A DNA stretch of 53,537 nucleotides from an uncultured Collinsella sp. (GTDB taxonomy: Bacteria > Actinomycetota > Coriobacteriia > Coriobacteriales > Coriobacteriaceae), in NCBI GenBank assembly GCA_900758375.1, contig CAAERJ010000048.1:1-53537 (forward strand), given 5' to 3'. Under the pieces are notes generated by a model. It had not been told where the DNA came from and made no database searches. It saw only the letters and a program-made list of their open reading frames with translations. A program made the position numbers and the translations under genes. Below, piece by piece: positions 40,550-49,299 of the stretch (positions are counted from its first letter, which is position 1; each line of letters starts with the position of its first letter).

Positions 40550-41884
40550 TTAGTCCTCCATGCCGAGGTCGATCGTCGTGCCTTCGAACACCTTGTTAAC
40601 GGTGCGGACGGCGCACATCTTGCCACACATGGTGCAAGTGCCTTCGGTGGCGGCGGGGGACTCCTCGTAGCGCTTCTTGCCGGTGACCGGGTCGAGCGCG
40701 CACTTCCACATGGCGTCCCAGTCGAGCTTGCGGCGTGCCTGGCCCATCTTGTCGTCCATGTCGCGGGCGTGGGGCACCTTCTTGGCGATGTCGGCGGCGT
40801 GTGCGGCGATCTTGGTGGCCATGAGGCCATCGAGCACGTCCTGGGCGTTGGGCAGGCACAGGTGTTCGGCCGGCGTCACGTAGCACAGGAAGTCGGCGCC
40901 GGAGCTGGCGGAGATAGCGCCGCCGATGGCAGCGGTGATGTGGTCGTAGCCCACGCCGATATCGGTCACCAGCGGCCCGAGCACATAGAACGGGGCGTTG
41001 TGGCACAGGCGCTTCTGCAGCTTCATGTTGGCGGCGATCTCGTCGAGCGCCATGTGACCCGGGCCCTCGACCATGACCTGGACGCCGGCGGCCCAAGCAC
41101 GCTTGCATAGCTTGCCCAGCTCGATCATCTCGGCGGTCTCGGTGGCGTCGTTGGAGTCGTAGAGGCAGCCCGGGCGGCAGGAGTCGCCGAGCGAAATCGT
41201 CACGTCGTACTCGTGGCAAATCTCGAGCAACTCATCGTAGAACTCATAGAACGGGTTCTCGTTACCGGTGACCTCCATCCAGCCAAACAGCAGCGAGCCG
41301 CCGCGGCTCACGATGTTCATGAGGCGGCCGGTCTCCTTAAAGGTCTTGGTGACCGACTTGTTGATGCCGCAGTGGATGGTCATAAAGTCCACGCCGTCCT
41401 CGGCATGCGCGCGCACGACTTCGAACAGGTCGTCCTTGGTGAGCTTGACCAGCGGCTTTTCCATGTAGCCGATGGCGTCGTACATGGGGACGGTGCCTAC
41501 CATGAGCGGCGTCTCGTCGATGAGCTGCTGGCGGAACTGGCGCGTCTTGCCCGAGTTGGAGAGGTCCATGATGGCGTCGGCGCCAAAGTCCTCGGCGATC
41601 TTGACTTTCTTCCATTCCTCGGCGGCATCGGCCTTGTCGCCCGAGATGCCCAAGTTCACGTTGACCTTGGTGGACAGGCCCTCGCCGACACCAAAGGCGC
41701 GCATGCCCTTTTTGATGTGCACGATATTGGCGGGAATGGCGATGCGGCCGTCTGCCACGCGCTCGCGGATGTACTCGGGGTCGCGATGCTCGCGCTCGGC
41801 TACTTCCTTCATCTGCGGCGTGATCTGTCCGGCGCGGGCGAAGTCGATTTGCGTGACAAGTTTGGACTCGGTCTGTGTGCTCAT
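40550..41884 (-). CDS. thiC: Phosphomethylpyrimidine synthase (radical SAM)
   Basis: A protein of about 444 residues, the short ThiC class. It contains IPANIVHIKKGMRAFGVGEG, the MVEGPGHMALDEIAANM block and the C-terminal cluster-binding cysteines C417, C420 and C424 (CTMCGKMC). It converts AIR to HMP-phosphate. The frame extends to ATG 41908, but that codon lies inside the TPP riboswitch core. ATG 41884 has GAAGGGAG upstream and gives MSTQTES, so it is taken as the start. Confidence 0.95.
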   Translation of the reverse strand: MSTQTESKLVTQIDFARAGQITPQMKEVAEREHRDPEYIRERVADGRIAIPANIVHIKKGMRAFGVGEGLSTKVNVNLGISGDKADAAEEWKKVKIAEDFGADAIMDLSNSGKTRQFRQQLIDETPLMVGTVPMYDAIGYMEKPLVKLTKDDLFEVVRAHAEDGVDFMTIHCGINKSVTKTFKETGRLMNIVSRGGSLLFGWMEVTGNENPFYEFYDELLEICHEYDVTISLGDSCRPGCLYDSNDATETAEMIELGKLCKRAWAAGVQVMVEGPGHMALDEIAANMKLQKRLCHNAPFYVLGPLVTDIGVGYDHITAAIGGAISASSGADFLCYVTPAEHLCLPNAQDVLDGLMATKIAAHAADIAKKVPHARDMDDKMGQARRKLDWDAMWKCALDPVTGKKRYEESPAATEGTCTMCGKMCAVRTVNKVFEGTTIDLGMED

Positions 41885-41897
41885 AAGCACGGCTCCC

Positions 41898-41986
41898 TTC
41901 GTTGGCATTACCCATATCAGGTTTGCGGGTCAGGGCGGGCGCGCCCAATCTCAGCCTGCCGTCCTGTCCTGCAAGCTCCCCGTTTA
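41898..41986 (-). promoter_or_regulatory. TPP riboswitch controlling thiC
   Basis: Read on the minus strand, the region has the conserved 5' segment CGGGGAGCTTG, then GGCTGAGATTGGG and the 3' segment ACCTGATATGGGTAATGCCA, in the right order and spacing for a THI element. It ends a few bases before the thiC ribosome site, so translational control by sequestering that site is likely. Confidence 0.95.
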
Positions 41987-42055
41987 TGTAGTGGGCTCAA
42001 GTATAGCCTGAATGGGTACGATTGGCCTAACGAGCGTGCCTGTGGGGAGGCGTAC

Positions 42056-42577
42056 ATGGAAGACAAGCATCTATATCGAGAGACACAATGGGACATATCG
42101 GCCGAGGAGGGCCGTGCACACCATGGGTTGGTCGCGATTGGCTTTGCGGTGCTTGCCGTGCTGGTGATTGCCTTTTGTATTTGGACGTTTGGCGGTCGCG
42201 GCGGCGCTGCCTGGGAGTTTGAGGCCGATGATAGCCTACCGATTATGACGGTGAGGAGTACTGGCGGTAATGCCAATACGCTCGCCGTTCCGGGCGATTA
42301 TTGGTACCCGCGCGATGAGTTTGTGCAGTTGCAGCTGAGTGGTGGGTCCATTCCAGGCGAAGAAATCGAACGCGTGACGTTTGACGCGGCGCTCAAAACG
42401 CTGACGGTGAAGCTCAAAGATCAAGGAGATGTGCCCACGACCATGGATATCGCCCTGACGGAATGGCGTCTGGAGCCCCCGTCGGGCGTCAAGGTGTCCG
42501 AGGTGGAGCATGTCAAGATTACCTATCAGGACGGCACGACAAATGAAATTGCCAAAGCCGACGGCTTGGCGGAATAG
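42056..42577 (+). CDS. Hypothetical single-pass membrane protein
   Basis: A 173-residue protein. A cytoplasmic N-terminus of about 27 residues leads to a membrane helix at about 28-47 (LVAIGFAVLAVLVIAFCIWTF) and an extracytoplasmic beta-rich domain with YWYPRDEFVQLQLSGGSIPGE and VKITYQDGTTNEI. I do not recognise the family. A GGGGAGG site precedes ATG 42056. The open frame runs much further upstream, through the antisense of thiC, and is not coding there. It is divergent from thiC. Confidence 0.65.
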   Translation: MEDKHLYRETQWDISAEEGRAHHGLVAIGFAVLAVLVIAFCIWTFGGRGGAAWEFEADDSLPIMTVRSTGGNANTLAVPGDYWYPRDEFVQLQLSGGSIPGEEIERVTFDAALKTLTVKLKDQGDVPTTMDIALTEWRLEPPSGVKVSEVEHVKITYQDGTTNEIAKADGLAE

Positions 42578-42617
42578 ACGTCGTGCCTAGGCAGCACATT
42601 CAAGAGTAGCGGTGGTC

Positions 42618-43427
42618 CTACAAGGCCTGTTCGTTCAGGAAGACCAAAGTGTTTTTATTTGAAAGCTCGGGAAGGTGACGATAGCCAACGTCGAACGCGG
42701 TGAGCCCGCTTACATCCTCGAGCTTGTTTTCTGCCATCCAGCGCACCATGGAGCCGCGCGCCTTTTTGCTGGCGGTCGAGCGCTGGATGGGCTTGCCGTT
42801 GCGGATGCCTTCACCAAAGAGGCATGTGACGACCGTGACATCGGTGGTGAGGCGGGGCAGAACGGCTTTGGCGTATTCCGCGCTGGCGAGATTGACGATC
42901 GTAGCGTTGGAGCTCGCCGGAGCGATGGTCCGTGCGAGCTTGTCGCCCCAAAACGCGTAGAGGTCTCGGGCATCGTCGACGGCAAGCTTTGCGCCCATCT
43001 CCAGCCGATACGGTTCAACGGCATGAAAGGGGCGTACGCATCCGTAAAGGCCCGAGAGGATCCAGAGATGGTTTTGCAGCCAGTCGAGCTGTGCGGCATC
43101 CATGACCTCGGGCGCCATACTTTGGTATTGGATGCCGTGGTAGGACATGACGGCGGGGGAGAGGTGTCGGGCGAGTGCGGGATTGTCGAGATCGCCGTTT
43201 TTCAGGATGGGCCCGAACTCATGCAGGGTGTTGAGGCAAGGCCCCAGCAGTTTGTCACTTACGTTCCATAGCGTCTGCAGACCGCCGCTGCCTTCATTTC
43301 GTTCGATATCTAGCAGTGCGCGGTGGAGGCGAGCCGTTTCGTGCGCAAAAGGCGGTATGTCCAGGACTTCAAAAGCATCTTGGGCCGCGCGCATCTGCTT
43401 GGCGGGCGAAATGATGACCTGCAGCAT
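42618..43427 (-). CDS. yaaA: Peroxide stress protein YaaA family
   Basis: A 269-residue DUF328 protein. It begins MLQVIISPAKQM and contains YQSMAPEVMDAAQLDWLQNHLWILSGLYG with PYRLEMGAKL and FWGDKL, the family hallmarks. In E. coli YaaA limits intracellular iron and DNA damage during peroxide stress. The open frame runs to 43628, but AGAGGAGAG lies next to ATG 43427. It is transcribed on the minus strand after the M18 gene, beyond a foldback. Confidence 0.92.
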   Translation of the reverse strand: MLQVIISPAKQMRAAQDAFEVLDIPPFAHETARLHRALLDIERNEGSGGLQTLWNVSDKLLGPCLNTLHEFGPILKNGDLDNPALARHLSPAVMSYHGIQYQSMAPEVMDAAQLDWLQNHLWILSGLYGCVRPFHAVEPYRLEMGAKLAVDDARDLYAFWGDKLARTIAPASSNATIVNLASAEYAKAVLPRLTTDVTVVTCLFGEGIRNGKPIQRSTASKKARGSMVRWMAENKLEDVSGLTAFDVGYRHLPELSNKNTLVFLNEQAL

Positions 43428-43452
43428 GGACTCTCCTCTGCCAAAAAGGAAG

Positions 43453-43515
43453 TTGCGGTGGAATACGGTCTGTTTTGGCCGTTTATGGGCCAGTTTAGTC
43501 CGTATTTCACCGCAA
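43453..43515. repeat. Nested foldback between the M18 gene and yaaA
   Basis: A 16-bp stem with one wobble pairs TTGCGGTGGAATACGG (43453-43468) with 43500-43515. It encloses TGGCC/GGCCA. On the minus strand CTTCCTTTTTGG follows, so it may terminate the aminopeptidase transcript. Confidence 0.65.
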
Positions 43516-43530
43516 GTTATAAAGGGCTGG

Positions 43531-44928
43531 TTAGGCGCGCTCGAGGAAGGCCTTGTAGCCGCGGTAGGCCTCGTAGATGTCGGCCTTGTTGGCGACCTCC
43601 CACAGGGCGTGCATGGACAGGACGGCAACGCCGGAGTCGATGACGTTCATACCGTACTTGGCCATGATGTAGGCGATGGTGCCGCCGCCGCCTGCATTGA
43701 CGCGGCCGAGCTCGCAGGTCTGGAAGTCCACGCCGGCCTCGTCCATGATGTCGCGGACGAGGGCCACGTACTCGGCGTCGGCGTCGTTGGAGCCGCCCTT
43801 GCCGCGGCTGCCCGTGTACTTGTTAAAGCACAGGCCGCGACCCATAAAGGCTGCGTTCTTGGTCTCGAACTTGCCGGCGTAGCCCGGGTCGAAGCCGGCG
43901 GACACGTCAGAGGAGAGCATACGGCTGTGGGCGAGTGCACGGCGCAGAACCAGCGGGCTATCCTCGCCGGCGAGCGTCATGATTTCGGCGACGGTGTTCT
44001 CGAAGAAGCGGCTCGTCATGCCGGTGGCGCCTACGGAGCCAATCTCCTCCTTGTCGACGATGAGCGTGATGCTCGTGCGCTCCACGTTGGCGACGTCGAT
44101 CTGGGCGAGCATGGAGGGATAGGCGCAGACGCGATCGTCGTGGCCATAGCCCAGAATCATGGAGCGGTCGAGGCCCATGTCACGGGCGGGACCGGCGGGC
44201 ACGACCTCGATCTCGGCGGAGAGGAAGTCCTCCTCCTCGACGTCGTACTGCTCCTTGAGGATGTCCAAGAACATCTGCTTGACGGGCTCCTTGGGGGCGT
44301 CCTTGTCGTCCTCATCGAACTTGACGGGACGGCCGCCCACGATCACGTCGAGGATCTCGGCGTCGACGGCGTCCTTGGCGGGCTTGGCCATCTGCTCGCT
44401 CGAGAGGTGGATCAGCAAGTCGGAGATGGTAAAGACCGGATCGTCGGCCTTGTCGCCGATGTTGATGTCGACGGTGGTGCCGTCCTTTTTGCAGATGACG
44501 CCCACGAGTGCAAGCGGGGAGGCCACCCAGTGGTAGCTCTTGACGCCACCGTAGTAGTGCGTGTCGAGGTAGGCCATGTCGCCGGCTTCGAAGGCGGGGT
44601 TCTGTTTAAGGTCCAGGCGCGGCGAGTCCACGTGGGCGCCCAGGATGTTAAAGCCCTGCTCGAGCGGGGCGGTGCCCAGGTTGACGAGCATGAGGTCCTT
44701 GCCGTGATTGGCGGCGTACACCTTGTCGCCGGCCTTGAGCGCGCGGCCCTCGGCGATCACGGTCTCCAGATTGACGTAGCCTGCCTCCTCGGCCATCTTG
44801 ATGCCGGTCTTGACGCACAGGCGCTCGGTCTTGTTCTCGCTCAAAAACTGCTTATAGCCGCGGCAAAGCTCCTCGAGCTCCTCGATTTGCTGTGGCGTGT
44901 ACTTTTTCCATGCGCAGGGACGCTCCAT
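43531..44928 (-). CDS. M18 family aminopeptidase
   Basis: A 465-residue zinc aminopeptidase. H99 and D101 in GAHVDSPRLDLK, the catalytic glutamates in VDKEEIGSVGATG and the C-terminal HALWEVANKADIY are the M18 metal and catalytic motifs. It trims acidic or neutral N-terminal residues in the cytoplasm. The open frame reaches 45516 across the polA region, but AAAGGAG stands 8 nt before ATG 44928. Length is typical of the clostridial-type M18 enzymes. Confidence 0.93.
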   Translation of the reverse strand: MERPCAWKKYTPQQIEELEELCRGYKQFLSENKTERLCVKTGIKMAEEAGYVNLETVIAEGRALKAGDKVYAANHGKDLMLVNLGTAPLEQGFNILGAHVDSPRLDLKQNPAFEAGDMAYLDTHYYGGVKSYHWVASPLALVGVICKKDGTTVDINIGDKADDPVFTISDLLIHLSSEQMAKPAKDAVDAEILDVIVGGRPVKFDEDDKDAPKEPVKQMFLDILKEQYDVEEEDFLSAEIEVVPAGPARDMGLDRSMILGYGHDDRVCAYPSMLAQIDVANVERTSITLIVDKEEIGSVGATGMTSRFFENTVAEIMTLAGEDSPLVLRRALAHSRMLSSDVSAGFDPGYAGKFETKNAAFMGRGLCFNKYTGSRGKGGSNDADAEYVALVRDIMDEAGVDFQTCELGRVNAGGGGTIAYIMAKYGMNVIDSGVAVLSMHALWEVANKADIYEAYRGYKAFLERA

Positions 44929-45094
44929 GACGCAGGCTCCTTTCGGATCGATCGTGCTGGTTGATGTACCGTGAGCCATCGTATCACGCACGGGCGTGAG
45001 ATGGCGGCGGAGCTTGATGTGCGGTGGCCGCGGGGCGGGGAGCGTGTAAACTGGGGTGAGCAAACCGTGCCCAGCCCAAAGCGAGGTATTCAAT

Positions 45095-47845
45095 ATGTCT
45101 GATAAGCGCCGCACCTTTGCCGTTATCGACGGCAACTCGCTCATGCACCGTGCCTTCCACGCCGTGCCGCCGACCATGAACGCGCCGGACGGTCGCCCCA
45201 CCAACGCGATCTTTGGCTTTCTGAACATGTTTCTCAAGATGATCGACGCCTTTAACCCCGACGGTGTGGTCGTGGCGTTTGACAAGGGCAAGCCGCGCGT
45301 GCGCATGGAGATGCTGCCGCAGTATAAGGCGCAGCGTCCGCCCATGGATCCCGATCTGCACGCGCAGTTTCCGATGATCAAGGAGCTGCTCACGGCGCTC
45401 AACGTGCCGATTCTGCAGTCCGAGGGCTGGGAAGGCGACGATATCCTGGGAACCATGGCGCGCCTGGGTGAGGAGGCAGGCTGCGACATGCTGCTGGTGA
45501 CCGGCGACCGCGACATGTATCAGCTTGTGACCGAGCACGTCAACGTGGTCTCGACCCGCAAGGGCCTATCCGACGTAGCGATTATGACACCTGAGAGCGT
45601 GGATGATCTGTATCACGGCATCACGCCGGCGCTCGTGCCCGATTTTTACGGTCTGAAGGGCGATACGTCGGACAATATTCCCGGCGTACCGGGCATCGGC
45701 CCCAAAAAGGCGAGCGCGCTCATCGCACAGTACGGCAGCTTGGACGAGGTCATCGCGCATGCTGACGAGGTCAAGGGCAAGATGGGCGAGAACCTTCGTG
45801 CGCACATCGACGACGCGCTGCTGAGCCGCAAGGTTGCGACCATTCGCACCGATGCGCCTGTCGAGCTCGACTTTGACGCGACGTCCTTCCCGGCGTTTTC
45901 TGCTGATGAACTGTCCGCGGCACTGGGCGCACTCGGCATTACGGCCATGCAGAACCGTTTCTTGTCACTGATTGGTGGCGAGGGTGGGTCTGCGGCCGCT
46001 GTCAGCACGTTTGAGATTCCCCCCGTTATGCGTGCTGCCGCTGGCGATGCCGAGGCGCTCGCTGCTGCTGCCGACGAGATCGCTCGTGCGATCGAGGCAG
46101 GCGAGTGGATTGCCGCCGTGGTGGACGATGACAAGGAGGAGGGCGCGCTTTTTGGCCTGACGCGCACGCTGTGGCTGGCGACGTCCAAGGGGCTGCTTGC
46201 GCTTGAGGAGGGCGAAGGCGGTACCACTGCCGCGGTCGATGGCTTCAACTTCGCCCATGGCGTGATCGCCGGCGTGCTTGCGCGCCTGTTTATGGAGGGC
46301 CGCGTGGCGAGCCCGGATATGAAAGCACTGCTGCATGAGCTTTCGCCCATCGACTCTTCCGAGCCCGAGCTCATGGATCCGCTGGCAGTCGATTCCACGC
46401 GCATCTTCGATACCGTGGTTGCCGCCTACCTGTTGGATTCCGACCGCTCCGAGTTTGACGAGGCGTATCTGGCCGATACCTATCTGCAGATGGCGCTGCC
46501 TGCGGTGCGCGGTGCGGAGGGTGCTGGCGAGGATGCTCCTGCGCCCGCCGCTCGCACGGCGGCCTTGACGCTGGCACTGGTCGCACCACTGCGCGACCGC
46601 ATGGCACGCGAGAACGCCGCCAACGTGTTCGATGGCATCGAGATGCCGCTCGTTCCGGTACTTGCCAAGATGGAGCGCGCGGGCATGCTCGTGGACCCCG
46701 ACCGCCTGCACAGTCTGTCCGAGGGCTTGGCGACCCAGATTACCGAGGTCGAGCGCAGCATTCGCGACCTGGCGGGTGATGAGACGTTTAACATCGGTAG
46801 CCCTATGCAGCTCTCGCACGTGCTGTTTGACGTTATGGGGCTTCCGACCAAGGGCCTCAAAAAGACCAAGCGCGGCTACTATTCGACCAACGCCAAGGTG
46901 CTGAGCGATCTTGCCCGTGACCACGAAATCGTGCGCCTGATCTTGGATTGGCGTGAGAAGTCCAAAATCAAGTCCACCTATCTGGACACGCTGGGCCCGC
47001 TGCGCCGCGGTGACGGTCGCGTGCACACCACGTACAACCAGACCATCACGGCAACGGGTCGTCTGTCCTCGAGCGACCCGAACCTGCAGAACATCCCGAC
47101 GCGCTCTGAGCTGGGCCGTACCGTCAAGACGGCGTTTTCGGCAGGCGAGGGAAGCGTCTTTTTGGCGGTGGACTACTCGCAGATCGAGCTGCGTCTGCTG
47201 GCACATCTCTCAGGTGACGAGCACCTGGTACGCGCCTTTAACGAGGGCGAGGACTTCCATGCCGAGACGGCGGCACGCGTGTTTGGCGTGCCGGTGTCCG
47301 AGGTAACGCCCGACTTGCGCAGTCGCGCCAAGGCCGTGAACTTTGGCATTGTGTATGGTCAGCAGGCCTACGGCCTGTCGCAGTCGCTGCATATCTCGAT
47401 GGCCGAGGCGCGCGACATGATCGACCGCTACTACGAGGCCTACCCGGGCGTGCGCACGTTCCTCGACAACGTTGTGGCGCGTGCCAAGCAGACAGGTTAC
47501 GCCGAGACCATGTACGGCCGCCGTCGCCACATTCCGGAGCTCAAGGCCAAAAATCCGCAACTCCGCGGCTTTGGCGAGCGCACGGCCATGAACCACCCCA
47601 TGCAGGGCACCGCCGCCGACATCATCAAGATCGCGATGGCCCGCGTAAGCCGCCGTCTGGAAGAAGAGGGCTTTGCCGCCCACATGATCCTGCAGGTACA
47701 CGACGAACTGGACTTTGAGTGCCCGGTCGAAGAAGTCGAACGCCTGACCGCCATGGTTCAAGACGTCATGGAGCACGTAGTAGACCTCCGCGTACCGTTG
47801 ATCGCCGAAGCCAGCACCGGTATAACCTGGGCCGATGCCAAGTAA
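45095..47845 (+). CDS. polA: DNA polymerase I
   Basis: A 916-residue protein. The 5' nuclease domain (about 1-300) has AVIDGNSLMHRAFHA, LVTGDRDMYQLV and LKGDTSDNIPGVPGIGPKKA. The central exonuclease-like domain (about 330-520) lacks the D-x-E metal motif. The polymerase domain has motif A DYSQIELRLLAHLS (D693), motif B AMNHPMQGTAADI and motif C QVHDELD (D870). It fills gaps and removes RNA primers. Proofreading is probably absent, as in Bacillus and Thermus enzymes. ATG 45095 has GCGAGGT upstream. Confidence 0.96.
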   Translation: MSDKRRTFAVIDGNSLMHRAFHAVPPTMNAPDGRPTNAIFGFLNMFLKMIDAFNPDGVVVAFDKGKPRVRMEMLPQYKAQRPPMDPDLHAQFPMIKELLTALNVPILQSEGWEGDDILGTMARLGEEAGCDMLLVTGDRDMYQLVTEHVNVVSTRKGLSDVAIMTPESVDDLYHGITPALVPDFYGLKGDTSDNIPGVPGIGPKKASALIAQYGSLDEVIAHADEVKGKMGENLRAHIDDALLSRKVATIRTDAPVELDFDATSFPAFSADELSAALGALGITAMQNRFLSLIGGEGGSAAAVSTFEIPPVMRAAAGDAEALAAAADEIARAIEAGEWIAAVVDDDKEEGALFGLTRTLWLATSKGLLALEEGEGGTTAAVDGFNFAHGVIAGVLARLFMEGRVASPDMKALLHELSPIDSSEPELMDPLAVDSTRIFDTVVAAYLLDSDRSEFDEAYLADTYLQMALPAVRGAEGAGEDAPAPAARTAALTLALVAPLRDRMARENAANVFDGIEMPLVPVLAKMERAGMLVDPDRLHSLSEGLATQITEVERSIRDLAGDETFNIGSPMQLSHVLFDVMGLPTKGLKKTKRGYYSTNAKVLSDLARDHEIVRLILDWREKSKIKSTYLDTLGPLRRGDGRVHTTYNQTITATGRLSSSDPNLQNIPTRSELGRTVKTAFSAGEGSVFLAVDYSQIELRLLAHLSGDEHLVRAFNEGEDFHAETAARVFGVPVSEVTPDLRSRAKAVNFGIVYGQQAYGLSQSLHISMAEARDMIDRYYEAYPGVRTFLDNVVARAKQTGYAETMYGRRRHIPELKAKNPQLRGFGERTAMNHPMQGTAADIIKIAMARVSRRLEEEGFAAHMILQVHDELDFECPVEEVERLTAMVQDVMEHVVDLRVPLIAEASTGITWADAK

Positions 47846-47879
47846 GGGCACGCCCACAATTCCAAAGTAACCAAAACCA

Positions 47880-47920
47880 GAAGGACGCCCCTCATCAACA
47901 AGGAGCGTCCTTCGTTCAAT
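47880..47920 (+). terminator. Terminator after polA
   Basis: GAAGGACGC (47880-47888) pairs with GCGTCCTTC (47905-47913) over a 16-nt loop, followed by GTTCAAT. Confidence 0.65.
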
Positions 47921-47981
47921 AAAAATCAGTCAAAGTATCTAGGCGCCAAGACGCCATCCAGGCGGCAAGCAAGTCACCGCA

Positions 47982-48111
47982 GGACCTGGCCGGGCGAGGC
48001 GGGTAAGTTTTTCGTAGATTCCGCACGAGCCGAAGAGCACTAAATGTGCTCTTCGAGCGAGCCCAGGACCTGACCGAACGAAAAACTTACCCGCCTCGCC
48101 CGGCCAGGTCC
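47982..48111. repeat. Large foldback element with a perfect 33-bp stem
   Basis: Bases 47982-48014 are the exact reverse complement of 48079-48111. The arm begins GGACCTGGCCGGGCG and ends GTTTTTCG. Inside, CGAAGAGCAC (48031-48040) and GTGCTCTTCG (48046-48055) form a second perfect 10-bp stem. CAGGACCTG occurs at the left arm and again at 48064, a partial internal duplication. It sits between the convergent polA and HAD genes. Confidence 0.9.
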
Positions 48112-48122
48112 GACGAGCAACG

Positions 48123-48950
48123 TTAACGAGCCGCCAAGATGGCGTCGATGAGCGTCAGTACGCCCCCGTCGTTGTTGCTCGGAATACGCCACTTGGCATG
48201 CGCGTTCATATGCTCCTCGGCATTGTCCACGATAAAGCTATGCCCGACGCGCTCCAGCATGGGAATATCGTTGTAGGTGTCGCCCACGGCGGCGGCGTCG
48301 GCGATATCGATGCCCAAGCGCTCGCAGAGATGCGCCACGCCCGAACCCTTGTCGACGCCCAGATTCATAAAGTCGATCCACTCGCGGCCAGCATTGGTGA
48401 CGTAGAGCTGATCCGAGAATGCAGGGCTGTAGTCCTCGCGAAACGCTGGCTCGGCATCGTAGGCGGGGAAGAAGATCGAAATCTTGTTGGATTCGACGTC
48501 AAGGCCCTCAAAGCTATCGACGTAGTTGATCGTGTTGTAGTAGACGCTGATCTCGTCGTGGTATTGATGGTCGCGGGCAAGTACGTAGAACTCGTCGAAG
48601 CAGCACAGGACGGGGACGGCGCGCGGATCCTCCGAGGCGCGGCTCAAGACCTGCTGATACAGCGCCACATCGATAGCGCTCTTATAGATGTAGTTGCCGC
48701 GATATATTACGCATGCGCCGTTATCGGGGCAAAAAGCGATGCGGCTCTTGATGTCCTCAAACATCTCCTCGAGTTTTGGGGCGGGTCGTCCGCTGGCGGG
48801 GCAGAACACGATGCCAGCCTCGGCGAGCTTGTCTAGGCGCTCGTCGAGGCCCTGAGGTAGAACGCGCTCGTCGGTCAGTAGCGTCTTGTCCATGTCGACG
48901 GCAATGAGCTTAATGTTTCCGATATTGGCGTCCGATTCGTAAGTTTGCAT
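48123..48950 (-). CDS. HAD superfamily (Cof-type) phosphatase
   Basis: A 275-residue protein. Motif I is KLIAVDMDKTLLTD (nucleophile D19, acid D21). FCPASGRPAPK is motif II, and GDTYNDIPMLERVGHSFIVDNA is motif IV. The cap-containing type IIB layout is that of Cof/YbjI proteins, which dephosphorylate sugar phosphates or cofactors. The substrate is unknown. It is divergent from the argG leader. Confidence 0.92.
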   Translation of the reverse strand: MQTYESDANIGNIKLIAVDMDKTLLTDERVLPQGLDERLDKLAEAGIVFCPASGRPAPKLEEMFEDIKSRIAFCPDNGACVIYRGNYIYKSAIDVALYQQVLSRASEDPRAVPVLCCFDEFYVLARDHQYHDEISVYYNTINYVDSFEGLDVESNKISIFFPAYDAEPAFREDYSPAFSDQLYVTNAGREWIDFMNLGVDKGSGVAHLCERLGIDIADAAAVGDTYNDIPMLERVGHSFIVDNAEEHMNAHAKWRIPSNNDGGVLTLIDAILAAR

Positions 48951-49093
48951 AAAAGCGAGCCTTTCGTTTCGAGATTGTTTCAGACGTTATAACCATTAAC
49001 TCGTAGTCGGGCGTATTTTCGCAGGATTGGCGCGCGTTTGCATCACCATTCACAAAGTAATGAAAAAACTTTTCAGAAATTTGAAGTTGTCGC

Positions 49094-49121
49094 TTGTGCC
49101 GCGGGCACTTTAGCGTAATAT
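49094..49121 (+). promoter_or_regulatory. Promoter for the argG leader transcript
   Basis: TTGTGC (49094-49099) and TAATAT (49116-49121) with 16-nt spacing are the best pair in the 48951-49224 gap. They would give a leader of about 375 nt before argG. No T-box specifier or other known riboswitch was recognised in that leader. Confidence 0.45.
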
Positions 49122-49224
49122 AGCGACCATCGAAAACGGAGACGGAAAAACAACCGCTTACCGAGGAATAGGTACCGTTTACGATATTAGAATTGCGCCC
49201 GGCGATAGGTGAAAGGAGAGGCAG

Positions 49225-49299
49225 ATGCAGTTCGTAAAGATCATCACTACTGCAGACAATGCCCTCCGACGCCAGCGCGCAATTTCCCGACGACGATAA
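49225..49299 (+). CDS. Arginine-rich leader peptide upstream of argG
   Basis: A 24-codon ORF starts with MQFVKII and ends LRRQRAISRRR then TAA: six arginines in the last eleven residues. The last three codons are CGA-CGA-CGA, and a fourth CGA starts the run. It has an ideal ribosome site, AAGGAG at 49213-49218, 6 nt before ATG. The RNA GACGAT/ATCGTC (49292-49307) can form a hairpin covering the final codons. It precedes argG by 205 nt. The arrangement is that of an attenuation peptide whose ribosome stalls when charged Arg-tRNA is scarce. Confidence 0.7.
   Translation: MQFVKIITTADNALRRQRAISRRR

Noticed and set aside
43147..44964. 605-codon plus-strand frame
   Set aside because: Antisense of the M18 aminopeptidase, whose catalytic motifs are intact on the minus strand.
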